Notes: generated by a model not told the origin, from the letters alone. DNA of 64,000 nucleotides from Rhodosporidiobolus odoratus (GCA_034387635.1 JAOANU010000005.1:186001-250000), one strand, 5' to 3'; shown: positions 26,069-37,044, numbered from the stretch's first letter. Translations and numbers: made by a program.

Positions 26069-27159
26069 TTACGATTGCCTCCTCAACGACCCGCCGTCTG
26101 AGTCTGAGTCTGATGAGGTGCCGACAGGAACAGACTTGGCTGGAGAGATCAAGAACATGTTAAAATAGGTGGCCATGCCTTGTAGGGGATCGCTTACCGT
26201 TCCTTCGCCGCGGCAACCTCATGCTGAGCCAGAGGAATGCTCTATGTCTCTTACCCCACCTATCCCATTCGGCCTCGGCTAAGTCACGACCTGCAAGAGT
26301 CAGAGAGACAAGCTTAGTGCAGGAGGTCACACAGGGCGGTAGCACCTGGAACTGCGGCAAGGAGAAGAAACGCACGATGCGCGTGGCGGAGACGATCCTC
26401 AAGTGGCAAAGAGGGATCTGCCGTCCGACGCGCGACTTTAGTACTCACCGGACATTCGAGACGGGCAATAGCTCGTACGCACTCGTGACATCCTCCTGAA
26501 CCTGCTTGGTCGCGACCTTCGATTCTGATTTGATTGCCTTTCTGTATCCGTCCAGCTCTTCCTTGGCGTGGTGCAGAGCTTGCATGCCGTTAGACTGGCA
26601 AGAGCGCAAGCCGTCAACTCCTAGGAGAAAGACTGAAAAAAGCGGGCTTGCCCCGACCGATACAAGGCCGAACAGTTCCGTACGTACCTTCGACAGCGTC
26701 CGCAGATACTCCACAAAGACCTTCTGTTCGTACTCCTCCAATTTTTTCATTGTCTTCCTGAGGTTGTCCCGATTGGTCCACATTTCTGCGGTTTCGATGG
26801 CCAGAAGCGAGACAATTCAGTCTGAGTGTACCCGCCACGCTTACTGCAGCCTCTCACGACAATGGCCGATTGGAGACTGCAGTCGTTGTAAGGCCGAAGG
26901 CCACGGCTCGAAGGCGGAAGTAGGGACAGGGCAGAGACTCGAGACGATGGCAGGGTGGCTCACCCTTGTGATCTGGGGCCAATACAACGAGGCATGAGTC
27001 AGTCCCGTGTGCCCCTCGTTCGTGACAGGGCTAGAACGACGTACTATGAAACGTTGCAGCGCTCAACGCTTCGTACTTCGTAAAGAGTCGAGCCCTCTCC
27101 TGAAAGTCTTGCAAGGGCGTCCCTTCTAGGTGCGGAGCGCTAGGTAAGTGTCCAAGCAT
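26069..27159 (-). CDS. unknown helical protein, tandem copy B (179 aa, shortened)
   Basis: Seven exons (27159-27045, 26972-26964, 26785-26688, 26594-26483, 26417-26376, 26290-26198, 26139-26069) join in phase. Exons 2, 3, 4 and 5 are exactly as long as in copy A (9, 98, 112, 42 nt) and exon 6 is 3 nt longer, so the copies descend from one duplication. Residue identity is moderate (LGHLPSAPHLEGTPLQDFQE against the matching start of copy A), so it is not recent. Copy B lacks the counterparts of copy A exons 7 and 8 and ends at a TAA just after the SSDSDSDG block; the same frame beyond that stop still encodes a tail like that of copy A. The start ATG at 27159 corresponds to the second Met of copy A. 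Function unknown. Confidence 0.68.
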
Positions 27160-27762
27160 CTTGACAACCGTGTTTGTCAAGCCGGTTTGAAGGAGATGAA
27201 TCAGAAGGGCTGAACGGGAGTCCAGGAGATAAGTCAGAGGATGTAAGTGTCATCCGCCTGAATCCGCGGAGGGCGCCGAAGGAGTCGGCGGAAACGGCCG
27301 CGAGCGGATGGCGTCGGTGGCGAGGAGCCTCGTCTGCTACTGATTAGGCGTGGATAGTCGCACGCGAGTCGAGCGGGAAGCTTGAAGGCATGGCACGGTG
27401 TCAACGCGGGTCGGCAGCGGCAACAAACGAGCAGGAGCCGCAAGCTGATCAGGGTCCAGTGAAGATCGACTCGAACCTGCAGGTGTCATCCGGAGCGATA
27501 GATCTGCGAAGCCAAGGCTGCCGGAAACGAAAAACGGTGATTGCGACAAGTATGAGAAAAGGGAAAAAGGAAAACGGGAGAAAGATCTATATGACGATGG
27601 CATGTGAACAGTCTTGTAGCTGAGACGTAGATAGAGAGATAGAGGTCGTGTAGTATAGAAGAGATGGAGGCCGGCGTGAGGGGAGGGGATAGAAAGGCAC
27701 TCCTTTTAGGTGTAGATCGTAGTTGTAGTGGCGGATAAGATGAATAGGCGACATGACATGGC
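27160..27762. other. intergenic, 5' flank of copy B
   Basis: No gene is recognised. Part of it (about 27,450-27,550) is similar to the 5' flank of copy A and so belongs to the tandem duplication. The right end is the 3' region of the NADH dehydrogenase gene. Confidence 0.45.
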
Positions 27763-30275
27763 TTATGCGCGCGAGACATCGCTGCAACGGCGTCAAAGAA
27801 AAGAGGTCAGCTCGACGTGAACGTGCGGACTAGAGAGAGCAAAACAGAGAGAAAAAGAACGAACCGGCCAAGGACCTTGGTCTTGACCCAGTCGGTACCG
27901 ACGAGGAGACGGTTACGGAGGGAGAAGAGTTGAGAGATGTAAGCTGAGCGCCAGAAGCTAAGGAACGAACATGCGGTGAGCTAAGGTTGTAGACCAAGCA
28001 GAAGGGGGAAATCGAGGACGAACTAGTAGGTGGCGAGACCGGCGGCGGCAAGGTTACCCTTGAGGACGGGAAGGTCGGCAATAGCCTTGTCGGAACCGAT
28101 ATAGGCAAGGGACTACACATCACAAAGGTCAGTCAAGTCATATAGGCAGAAAAGGCAAGAAAGGGGCGAGGCCGGTCTGGCACTTACACCCTGGTGAGAG
28201 TAGCTGAACGGCGGGATGTTGCTCGCCCGAATGACAGCATTCGCCAGCGAGTCCAACTTGGCCGGCTCGGCACTGGCCTGCTTAGCCCCCTCGAGATCCT
28301 TCAGGAGCGTCTCCTTCTTCTGCAGCTTGGAGAAGACCCGAGCGAGGTAACGACCTTGTTGGGAAGCGACCTGGGCAGTCGGGGCGTAGTTGGTCGCGGT
28401 GCAGTCACCGAGGGCGAAGATGCCGTCGGCGCCGAGGAGGCGGAGGTGCTCGTCAACGAGGAGACCACGGCGCGAGTTCTGCTCAGCGGGGATGCGGTTC
28501 ATCAGGTCGCGCGTCACGCCGCGAGCAGTGTTACCGGTGGCCCTGAGAACGAACAATGTCAGGACCGCCGAAGAAATGAAGAGGATGCGCAAAGATAGTA
28601 ACGTACCAGACGAGAAGACCGTAAGGGTATTCCACGAGCTCCTTCTTCTCGTTCATCGCAATAATCTTCTTCTCCTGAACCTCCTTGACCATGGTCTTGG
28701 TGCGGACGTCGATCTTGTTCTCCTCGAAGGTCGAGTTGGTGTAGTCGCTGCACGCGCGAAGCAGAACGGACGAGTCAGCCTAGGTTTCGACGAGGAAGGT
28801 TGAAAGAGACAGCGTACATGAGCTGCTTCGAGAACATGGGAAGAACGTTGGGGAGAGCCTCGATGAGAGTGATCTTGACACGGTCGGCAAGCTCAGGGTA
28901 CCACTGCAGAGCATCGACTGTAAGTACGCTTGAGGCCTCCAAGATGGATGCCAGAAAATACTCACGTTCTCAAGGTCCTCCTTGAGGAAGTCGTGCAATT
29001 CACCAGCGTACTCGACACCAGTCGGACCACCGCCAACTACGACCTGTAAGGCCGAACCCAAGTCAGCAACGATAAAACGCAACAAGCCGAGGACGAGTAA
29101 AAGTCACGTACAAACGAGAGCAACCTATCAATCTCGCTCTGAGTCTGTCCTGCAAAGTTGGCCGTCTCGATACAGTCCATGATCCTGGTCCTGATCTTCT
29201 CGGCATCCCAAACCTCCTTGAGGAAGCAAGCGTTTTCCTTCACGCCCTTGATGCCAAAGGTTTGGTTCTCAGCTCCAACGGCGTAGACGAGGTAGTCGTA
29301 CGAAATCTCGGTACCGGAGACTTCACCCTTGATGTCAGAGTTGTCTGTCGAGCGAGAGGATTCAGTAACGAGCGTTGAACGGCAAAGACTAGGAAAAAGG
29401 GAAACGCAGGAAGGGAAACGCACCGACGAAACGAACAGTCTTCTTCTTGGGGTCGACCTCGTACACCTCTCCCTCGTAGACCTCAGTCTTACGCTTCAGG
29501 TGACGGGTGAGGAAACGGGTAGGCTCGAGGATGGATCGCGAAGCAAGAGTGCCGACCGTGACCGAGGGAAGGAGGGGAGTGAAGAGGAAGTAGTTGCGGG
29601 GGGAGATGACGACCTGCGAGTACATGACGATGGTATTCGCTGAACATACGAACGAGGGGATGTGGCAAGGGAAAGAGGAACATGAAAACAAAGACAAGGG
29701 AAAGAGAACGTACGACATTGTAGCCCTGGTTGTCAAGCTCCTTCAAGAAAGCGGTGCTACCCCATCCGTTACCGAGTACGACGACGGTCGGTAGAGATGG
29801 GTCATGCGGGAGCTGCTCGCCGGGGTGCCTCCTCTCGTACGTACGCCAAACAATGTAACCAGTGGTACCCAAAATGCCGACAAGAACGGTCCTGCCGAGG
29901 TTGCGGAGGCGGTTCTTGGGCTTCTTGGGGCCCTTACCGCCCGAGGAAGAGGAGGAAGAGGTCGAGGAAGAGGTGGGAGGGGGAGTGTCGAGAGTGGAAG
30001 CAGCGTTGATGGTACCCGTTCCAGCGGGAATGGGGTGAGCGTGCAATTGTGATCCAACGGGAGGGTTGGTCGTGGCGGTCTCCTTCTGAATGTCGGGGTT
30101 GGCCAGGGCGCGGACGGGAGCCGATTGAGCGAGAGCGCGCGCCGTGAAGGGAGTTGCCCGAGAGCAAGCTGATCTCGACGAAAGATGAACGGATAGGTGA
30201 GCGGCCAAGGTAAAAAGGGTTGAGAGAGTGAAAAGACATACCTCGGGTGGCCTGAAGAGCTGTACGAGCGAGCAT
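27763..30275 (-). CDS. NDE1: type II (alternative) NADH dehydrogenase, mitochondrial
   Basis: Eleven exons (30275-30242, 30168-29714, 29613-29424, 29344-29112, 29043-28966, 28903-28818, 28747-28607, 28542-28188, 28112-28024, 27957-27865, 27781-27763) give 590 residues. An Ala/Arg-rich leader (MLARTALQATRGACSRATPF) fits mitochondrial import; a hydrophobic segment near residues 105-122 (TVLVGILGTTGYIVW) could be an N-terminal anchor as in external enzymes. The FAD site is VVVLGNGWGSTAFLKEL (near 140), the NADH site VVVGGGPTGVEYAGEL (near 305). The C-terminus (YFWRSAYISQLFSLRNR) is the usual membrane-association region. The enzyme passes electrons from NADH to ubiquinone without pumping protons. 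Whether it faces the intermembrane space (NDE) or matrix (NDI) is inferred only from the anchor. Confidence 0.92.
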
Positions 30276-30661
30276 TGTTGCGTGAGAGGAGACGAGAGGA
30301 AAGTCGAGAGATCGTCGCGATGAGAAGTTTAGAAATGCGGGGAGTCGATTCGTTCACCGAGTTGAACTGGTCACTCGACTACAGTACTCCTTGACGGTAC
30401 TGCAGCTGCTCTAGAGCTTTACGACGGGAACAAGCGAGTGCGAGGCGAAAGGGCCACGAGCTGAGATCGACCAGACGCCCGTGGACCTCCTATTTTTTCA
30501 TCAGCCGCATCTTTCACGGCAAAGCGCAGGCGGTGCTAAAACCGATCAGCTGGTAAAGAGCGAGGGTACCCAAGGCGCGAAGTGCAAGGGCAACATCCAG
30601 ATCGCTGTAGTCCGGCCAGCGAAGAGCTAGGCGAGAGAGGGGCAGAAAAACCGCTCAATCC
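30276..30661. promoter_or_regulatory. upstream region of NADH dehydrogenase gene
   Basis: This 386-bp stretch separates the start codon from the retrotransposon insertion. It holds whatever remains of the native promoter; the element lies immediately upstream and points towards the gene. Confidence 0.4.
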
Positions 30662-30666
30662 ATTTT

Positions 30667-31179
30667 TGAAGGGCGCACGCGGGTTGAGCTTGAAATCAAG
30701 AGCCGGGGCGATTCACGAGCTTACTGCGGTCGTAGTCGAGTGAGAGCGTAGAAAGCGAGGTAGCGGAAGGAATAACTTTGAACGAGGTTCTCAGTTTCGA
30801 GGGGAGAGAGAAAGCTAAGAGAAAAGGGAGAAAGAGAGAAGCGACGCGCAGGTCGTTCTACGAGTGGAGGCGGACTACAGAGAGCTAGATCAAACAAGGC
30901 ATCTATCCATATTCGGCGATGAGACGAAGGAGGCGCCGGAGGAGGAGAGATGAAGGAAAGAAAAGGAGAAAAAGAAAAAATGAAAGAGGTCGCTGGGAAG
31001 CCTGGGTTTGGCGAGGCGAGTCTGGGTGGTTCAGGGAGTCTTGTTTAAGGCATATGATGGAGCGGGGTTGGTGGGGAAAGCGAACGAGGAAAGTGGAGGG
31101 AGGGAAAGGAATATGTAAGGTCGAGGAGGAGTGGCGGAGAGTGGCAAAGAACACAGGGGGGAAAGGTCGAGACCTTGCA
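30667..31179 (-). repeat. 3' LTR of the retrotransposon
   Basis: 513 bp, flanked on its outer side by ATTTT. In element orientation it follows the Gag-Pol stop by 11 bp. A purine-rich stretch directly before it (AAAGGTGGTAGGA in element sense) is the likely plus-strand primer. Confidence 0.95.
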
Positions 31180-31190
31180 TCCTACCACCT

Positions 31191-34100
31191 TTAGAAGATG
31201 GGTACCGGGTGGCGAGGGCGGCGACGAGGAGCGGGGGCTGGGTTGCGACGGGGAGAGGGGGGGTTGAAAGAAGTCGGCTGCGGCTTGCGGACGGACTGGC
31301 GTTGTTTCTGGCCCGGCGGCTTTCTAGATCCGGGTCGAAGACGTTCATAGGCGGCGATAAAGTCCGGGGCGTCCATTTCGTCCTCCGCTGTCCATTGAGC
31401 TTCGGCTTCGGGGCGCCCAAGGAATTTGATGAGGAAGAAACGTTCGGCGCCGATCCATTTGTGCTTCAGGATGGCTTCGATTTCGTACTGATCATCCGAA
31501 ACCGGGACGGGGGAATCGTCGAGGAAAGAGCGTCGCGGGAAAAGTCGATCGTCGTTCGGGATGAATTGGCGAAGCAGAGAGCCGTTGACGATGGGGTGGA
31601 TCTTGAATGCCGGCGGGAACGCGACTTCGTAGACGTTGTTAGGCAGGGCGCGGATGATACGATACGGGCCGATAAACCGAGGGCGGAATTTGCCAGAGAA
31701 CGAGGGGGGGAAGGAAAGGTTGCGGGCGTCGAAGTAAGCGTAGTTGTCGACCTTGAATGCAGGTGGCGAGGAGCGACGGGAGTTGGAATAAACGCTTTGG
31801 CGGGTGCGAGCAGCGATTAGGGAGTCGTGGGCGGCGGCTTGAGAGAGGAGGAGGGAATCGACGAAGGCGGAAGCGTCCGGCGATGAAGAGAAGGTGGAGA
31901 AGAGGGCGGGGATGGAGAAGGGTTGATAGCCGTTTGAGAGAGTGAAGGGGGAAAAACCTGTCGACGAGTTAATGGCGGAATTCATAGCGAATTCAAGGGC
32001 GACCAAGTGACGAGGCCAGGTGGAGGGAGAATTCCCGCAGAGGGCGCGGAGCATTTGTCCTACCGTTTTGTTGGCACGCTCGGTCTGACCGTCAGTCTGG
32101 GGGTGGAAAGCCGTCGATAGGCGGAGCTGAGTGCCGAGAAGGGAGTGCAGGGCGGACCAAAAAGACGAGGTCCATCTCGTATCGCGGTCCGAGACGATGG
32201 TAGTCGGGAGGCCGTGATAGCGGTAGTGGCAGCGGTAGAAGAGAAGAGCGATGTCAGATGCGGTTGCCGTTTGCTGTAGGGGATAGAGGTGAACGGCGCC
32301 GGAAAAGCGGCAGGTTACAACGAGGAGGAAATCAACGGGGTGTTTGTCGTAGTCGACGGAAGGGGGGAGGGGGCCGACGAAATCCAGGGCGATATCACGC
32401 CAGACGTGAGTAGGGACGGGGAGAGGGTGCGCGAAACCGGAAGGGGCAGTGGTGGAGGACTTGGAAACGACACAGGTGTGGCACGAGGGAACGAAGGATT
32501 CGATGTCGGCGACCAGGGAAGGCCAATAAAACGCCGAACGAGTGGCGTTTGTCGTTGCTCGGATACCCAAGTGCCCTAGGCGATGGTGCTGGAAAGAGAT
32601 AGCGTAGTCGCGGAGGGAACGTTCTTGAAGGCGACCGGCGGGGATGCACAGCCGGGGGCCGGATGAAGGGATTCGGACGCCCTGACGAGTCGTTTCGAAT
32701 GGCGAGTAGTAGAGGAGGTCATCGTGGAGTTGGAAGGCAGGATAGCGATCGGGATGGGGGAGGATCTGTCGAAAGAGGGAGTCGGAAGGGTAAGCTTGGC
32801 GGACGGCTTGAAGGAACGACGAATCAGAAGGAGTGAGGGTGTCGGTGGACAGAACGGGGGAAGGTTGAGCAACGGGAAAGGAAGGGAGGGATGTAGCGGT
32901 CGGGCCAAGGGGGTCGACAAGGGGTGGAGCAGCCGAGTTGAGAAGGTCATGGGGGGTTCTTGGCGGGGGAATGGTGTCCATGAGCTGCACGGGTCGAGGA
33001 GGTACGGGAGGCGGAGGACGGCTAACACGGGGTGTAGGAGGGAGAATATCGGAAGGAGAGGTTGAAGTTGGGATTTGTCGGGGAGGCCCGGGGTCAGGGT
33101 TGAGGTACGCGAAGTGACGGAACGAACGGGAAGAGTTGGTGGCGCGAGTGAGGGCGGCGACAAGAGGACGTGAGGGGAGAGGGACCAAATCGTCGAGGGG
33201 AGGAAGCTCAGGGTCGTCAAGAGAGGACGGGGGAGAGAGGGGGACCATGGATAGGGTAGTCGGCAAGCGAGATAGGGCGTCGGCAATACGGTTCTGGATA
33301 CCGGGGATATGGCGAATGGAGAAGTCGAATCGAGAGAAGTACTCGAGCCAGCGAGCCTGCCGGGGGGAGGGGTCGGTGGGGGAGGTGAAGAAACGCGAGA
33401 AGAATTGCGAGTCGGTGTAGATGGCGAAGGGGCGACCGAGGAGAACTAGCTGGAAGTGTCGGAGGGCGCCTACCGCAGCGAGGACTTCTTGTTCATGGAC
33501 AGGGTAATTGCGCTCGGCGGAAGTGTGCTTGTGTGAAAAGAAACCGATGGGACGAGCGTCTTCCCACGTTGGGCCTTGCCCAAGCCAGGCGGCGCCGCCG
33601 TCGATGGAGGCGTCGCAGACGAGGTGGATAGGGTCGGCGGATGGGGAGGGGTCGAGAGGGTGGAGAGGGAAAGCAGAGCGGACAAGAGATTTCATGGCGT
33701 CCAAGGAGAGGTCGTGTTCGGCGGTCCAGTCGAACGCACCACGGGAGCCAGCGAGTCGATGGAGAGGGGAGGAGGCACCAGTGGCGTTATAGAGGTGAGG
33801 GGCGATCCACTGGAAGAGGCCAAGCAACTGTTGAAGCTCTTTGCGAGAGCGGGGAGGGGAAAACGAGAGGAAAGCGTCAAGCTTACTCGGGTCCATCTCT
33901 ATTCCATTTCTGGAGATGATTCGCCCGAGGATCTTGGCGCGATCGACGAAGAAGTGACATTTGCGAGGCTTGAGGTAGAGTTCCTGATCTTGAAGATGAG
34001 TGAGGACGAGGCAAACAACCTTTTCGTGGTCGTCGGCGGTACCAGTGGTGCAGATCGTGATGTCGTCGAAGTAGACATGTACACCTTGATCGCGAAGGTC

Positions 34101-36827
34101 GCCGAGAACATGGTCCATGAGTCGTGACCAAGTCGAAGGGGCGTTCGAGTCGCCTTGCTGCATGACGAGGGATTGGTAGGCGCCATCGATAGTCATGAAG
34201 GTGGACCGCTCGACGTGCTCGGGAACGATCCGGACCCATTCGTAAGCGTCGGAGACATCGAGGACAGTGAGATGGGTAGAGGATTGGGCGGCGGAAAGGA
34301 TGGGGCCTTGGGAAGGAATGGGATAATGGTCGCGGACGAGGTTGGCGTCGCGTTGTCGAGCGTCGAGAGTGAATCGAATTTCGCCGGAGGGTTTGAGGAA
34401 CGCATGGGAAGGGATAGCGGAGTCGACGAGGTGGTTGAGGCGGATCCAACGGCCGTTTTCTCGCTGAGTCTTGAGCTTGGCGAAGTAGGCGTCACGCGCC
34501 TTGAGCGGCGGCTGGTAAACTCGAGGACGAATGCGTAGGGAGGGATCTCGAAGCGGAATTGTGTGATTGACGGCGCGAAGAGGGGGAAGCGTGTTCGGGG
34601 GGGAATCGGTAATAAGGGAGGAGTAGCTTTGGAAAAGACGGCGGCGTCGTTCCTCGGCGTCGGAAGGGGTGACAGCGGCTACGAGGGGAACGTCGTCGTC
34701 GGAAATCTCCATGTCGGATCCGGAAAGGTCGGGAGACGAGAGGGGGGAGTGATCGAAGGGATGAGGGGAAAAGGAAAGGGAAGGGGGGGTAGTGGAAAAG
34801 TCGATCTGGGCGCGGTAGTCGGCGAGGAACGAGTTACCGAGCAGGATGGGAGTAGGTAGGGAGTCAGTAATGTAGAAGACTCGGTAGGTTCGGATATTCC
34901 GGATGCGAATAAGGACGGAGACGAAAGATTGGTAGGAGGAAAGAGAGCCGTCGACAGTGACGAACTCTCGAGGCGTCTCTAGGCGAATAACGTCGAAACC
35001 GTGGCGTTTGACTGCGGAGGCCGTGATCATGTCGAGGTCCGAACCAGTATCAATAGTACCAGTGACGCTGGCGCGAGACCCGAGGCGGACCTTTATGCGC
35101 AGGCGGTGAGACGTGGACGAGTCAGGAGGGTCAGACGCAGCGACAGGAGCGGTAGCCGTTGCCGGATGGGGCGAGAGCGACGGGCGGACGAGCTTGGGAT
35201 ACTCGTCGTCGGAAGAAAGGGGTTCAGCGGAAAAGGAAGAAAGGGCGGCGACGACGTTGGCGTTGACGATACGGGCGAGCTCAGCCGGGAGCTTGCGAGG
35301 GGTGACCGTACAACCCTTCGAGCCGTTACCCTTGCCAGCGCACTTGAAGCAGCGCTCTTGCTGAGAAAGCTTCGTCTTGAGGTCTTCCGAGAGCTTATAC
35401 GGCGACGGCGCAGGAGGTGCGGAGGAATTGGAGGATTTGGACGGTTCGGCGGGGGAACGGGAGGAAGAATTGGAAGATCGGGTGTCGTGAGGTTGTCGGG
35501 ACGAGTTGGAGGAAGAAGCGGAGGGGGGCGAGGGAGAAGCGGAGGATGGGGAAGCACGTTGTGGGCGGGCGGACTCGTAGCGCTCGGCGGTGGCTACGAC
35601 ATCGACGAGAGAATTGCCAGAGGTAATAAGGGGCTCGACCAAGGAACGAAGGGACGGGTCCATGGCGTTGAGGAGGCGTTGGACGGCGAATTCTTCAGGA
35701 ATGGCGACGGGCATGTTGTTCCTGATATCGACGAGTCGATTGGCGAGGGACTTGATAGATTCGTTGGGATACTGTTTGACGCGTTCCCATTTGTCGTAAA
35801 GTTTCTTGCGCCAGTTGGTAGGGAGGAAGTGGTTGCGCAACGAGTCGAGGAGATTGGCGAACGTGGGGAAGATGTCGGGGCGAGCCAAGGTCTCTTGCTT
35901 GTAGTGAGAGTATGCGTCGCCCGTAAGGAAAGAGGCGGCAATGCGAACGGCGATGGGGGTGTCGGGGATAGCCCCAGAGAGGACCAGAAAGTCCTGAACC
36001 TTGGACCCCCAGTCGTTGATTTGCTGGACGTCGGTGGATCCTCCAAAACTGGGAGGAGGGTTCGGCTTGAAGCGGTAGGAGACGCCGGCAGGGAGGGAAG
36101 GGAGCGAAGGTACTGAGGAGGGAAGATTGGCGGCCATTGGGTTCGCAGAGGAGGGCTGGAGGGAAGGTGCCGAGGTGGCAGGGGCGACGGGGAGCGTCGA
36201 GGATGAGGGCGGATGAAGAACGGTGGGGTCGGGGAACGAAACCGGAGCGTCGACAGGGTTACGAGGTGGGAGGGGACCGAGTTGAGAAGGTCGGGTCGCT
36301 TCCTCTCGGGCAGCTCCGAGGGCGGCGTTGGGAAGGCCGCGCGTGGTACGGTCCATGGTGGGAGCGGTGAAGAGTGTTTGAGGGGGGTGGCGGTTAGCGG
36401 GAGTGGAAGGAGGTACAATGGAGGTCGACGAAGAGGAATGGTCGGAGGAGGCGACGAGAGAAGCGAATAGCTGAGGGTTGCTGACACGAAGGGATTGGAG
36501 GAGGGTCTGAAGTTGCTGGACGGTGTCGGGAGGCAAGTTCGAGGAGGGGAGGAGGGGGGGAGTCGAGGAGGAAACGGTCGAGGAAGTCGAGGCGTTTTGC
36601 GACGAAGAATTGATGTTGGCGCCCGACTGTTCGGGGAAAGTAGGCGGGTTACCAGCGGGCCGGGGCGCGTTGAGTTGGCGCGGGTCCAAACGTTCAAACT
36701 CTCGAATGAAAGAGCTAGGGCTGCGTCGACCAGCCTGGTCGAGGTCGGAGGTTGAGTTACGACGACCACGACGGGTAGGGGTATCGTCGGTGGTGGAGCC
36801 GTGAGGGGCAATGGGAGTGTTGGCCAT
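31191..36827 (-). CDS. Gag-Pol polyprotein with chromodomain
   Basis: One frame of 1,878 residues with no stop or frameshift. Gag fills about residues 1-520 and carries a zinc-knuckle-like C-x2-C-x4-N-x4-C near 492, where the usual His is Asn. The protease motif DTGS is near 591. Reverse transcriptase has VYFDDI near 917, RNase H begins around CDAS near 1068. Integrase has an HHCC region (LGHLG... CHTC, near 1415-1450), DRDTRW near 1545 and HPQTDGQTERANKT near 1575. A chromodomain (YEIEAILKHKWIG...FLIKFLGRPEAEAQW) lies near 1782-1830 and in relatives directs integration by binding modified histones. Gag and Pol are fused in one frame, so any change in their ratio would have to come from processing or protein turnover. 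Confidence 0.96.
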   Translation of the reverse strand: MANTPIAPHGSTTDDTPTRRGRRNSTSDLDQAGRRSPSSFIREFERLDPRQLNAPRPAGNPPTFPEQSGANINSSSQNASTSSTVSSSTPPLLPSSNLPPDTVQQLQTLLQSLRVSNPQLFASLVASSDHSSSSTSIVPPSTPANRHPPQTLFTAPTMDRTTRGLPNAALGAAREEATRPSQLGPLPPRNPVDAPVSFPDPTVLHPPSSSTLPVAPATSAPSLQPSSANPMAANLPSSVPSLPSLPAGVSYRFKPNPPPSFGGSTDVQQINDWGSKVQDFLVLSGAIPDTPIAVRIAASFLTGDAYSHYKQETLARPDIFPTFANLLDSLRNHFLPTNWRKKLYDKWERVKQYPNESIKSLANRLVDIRNNMPVAIPEEFAVQRLLNAMDPSLRSLVEPLITSGNSLVDVVATAERYESARPQRASPSSASPSPPSASSSNSSRQPHDTRSSNSSSRSPAEPSKSSNSSAPPAPSPYKLSEDLKTKLSQQERCFKCAGKGNGSKGCTVTPRKLPAELARIVNANVVAALSSFSAEPLSSDDEYPKLVRPSLSPHPATATAPVAASDPPDSSTSHRLRIKVRLGSRASVTGTIDTGSDLDMITASAVKRHGFDVIRLETPREFVTVDGSLSSYQSFVSVLIRIRNIRTYRVFYITDSLPTPILLGNSFLADYRAQIDFSTTPPSLSFSPHPFDHSPLSSPDLSGSDMEISDDDVPLVAAVTPSDAEERRRRLFQSYSSLITDSPPNTLPPLRAVNHTIPLRDPSLRIRPRVYQPPLKARDAYFAKLKTQRENGRWIRLNHLVDSAIPSHAFLKPSGEIRFTLDARQRDANLVRDHYPIPSQGPILSAAQSSTHLTVLDVSDAYEWVRIVPEHVERSTFMTIDGAYQSLVMQQGDSNAPSTWSRLMDHVLGDLRDQGVHVYFDDITICTTGTADDHEKVVCLVLTHLQDQELYLKPRKCHFFVDRAKILGRIISRNGIEMDPSKLDAFLSFSPPRSRKELQQLLGLFQWIAPHLYNATGASSPLHRLAGSRGAFDWTAEHDLSLDAMKSLVRSAFPLHPLDPSPSADPIHLVCDASIDGGAAWLGQGPTWEDARPIGFFSHKHTSAERNYPVHEQEVLAAVGALRHFQLVLLGRPFAIYTDSQFFSRFFTSPTDPSPRQARWLEYFSRFDFSIRHIPGIQNRIADALSRLPTTLSMVPLSPPSSLDDPELPPLDDLVPLPSRPLVAALTRATNSSRSFRHFAYLNPDPGPPRQIPTSTSPSDILPPTPRVSRPPPPVPPRPVQLMDTIPPPRTPHDLLNSAAPPLVDPLGPTATSLPSFPVAQPSPVLSTDTLTPSDSSFLQAVRQAYPSDSLFRQILPHPDRYPAFQLHDDLLYYSPFETTRQGVRIPSSGPRLCIPAGRLQERSLRDYAISFQHHRLGHLGIRATTNATRSAFYWPSLVADIESFVPSCHTCVVSKSSTTAPSGFAHPLPVPTHVWRDIALDFVGPLPPSVDYDKHPVDFLLVVTCRFSGAVHLYPLQQTATASDIALLFYRCHYRYHGLPTTIVSDRDTRWTSSFWSALHSLLGTQLRLSTAFHPQTDGQTERANKTVGQMLRALCGNSPSTWPRHLVALEFAMNSAINSSTGFSPFTLSNGYQPFSIPALFSTFSSSPDASAFVDSLLLSQAAAHDSLIAARTRQSVYSNSRRSSPPAFKVDNYAYFDARNLSFPPSFSGKFRPRFIGPYRIIRALPNNVYEVAFPPAFKIHPIVNGSLLRQFIPNDDRLFPRRSFLDDSPVPVSDDQYEIEAILKHKWIGAERFFLIKFLGRPEAEAQWTAEDEMDAPDFIAAYERLRPGSRKPPGQKQRQSVRKPQPTSFNPPSPRRNPAPAPRRRPRHPVPIF

Positions 36828-37044
36828 GTCGTTCGCGTCGATAAGGGGGGCGAAGAGAGGGAAAAGAGGAGATGACTAGTCGGGGAAAATGGGTGGTCGA
36901 GGAGGTCGACTGGGGGGGAAGGGGGATTGTACCGGAGTTGATCAGGCCCAGGTATGAAGGGGAAGGCGAAGAGGTTGGACCGTCGATGGGAAAGTCGAGG
37001 GTTGGATGGTGGTCGAAGGAGAGGGGGACCAAAGTTAAAAAAGA
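36828..37044 (-). other. retrotransposon leader
   Basis: 217 bp between the 5' LTR and the Gag-Pol start. The first bases after the LTR are T-rich and a TGG lies about 14 bp in, further than usual for a tRNA primer site. Self-priming, as in some chromoviruses, is possible but not shown. Confidence 0.5.

Noticed and set aside
28024..28030. TAG at the end of exon 9 of the NADH dehydrogenase gene as a premature stop
   Set aside because: The GTTCGT donor begins inside that triplet, and splicing gives TAC, restoring the conserved YFWRSAY sequence.
32576..33286. 236-codon frame inside the retrotransposon
   Set aside because: Shadow of the RNase H/integrase linker in Pol, Pro/Leu-rich without motifs.
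35594..36811. 405-codon frame overlapping Gag
   Set aside because: It is a shadow of the Gag-Pol frame, Ser/Pro-rich from the shifted codons, with no domain of its own.
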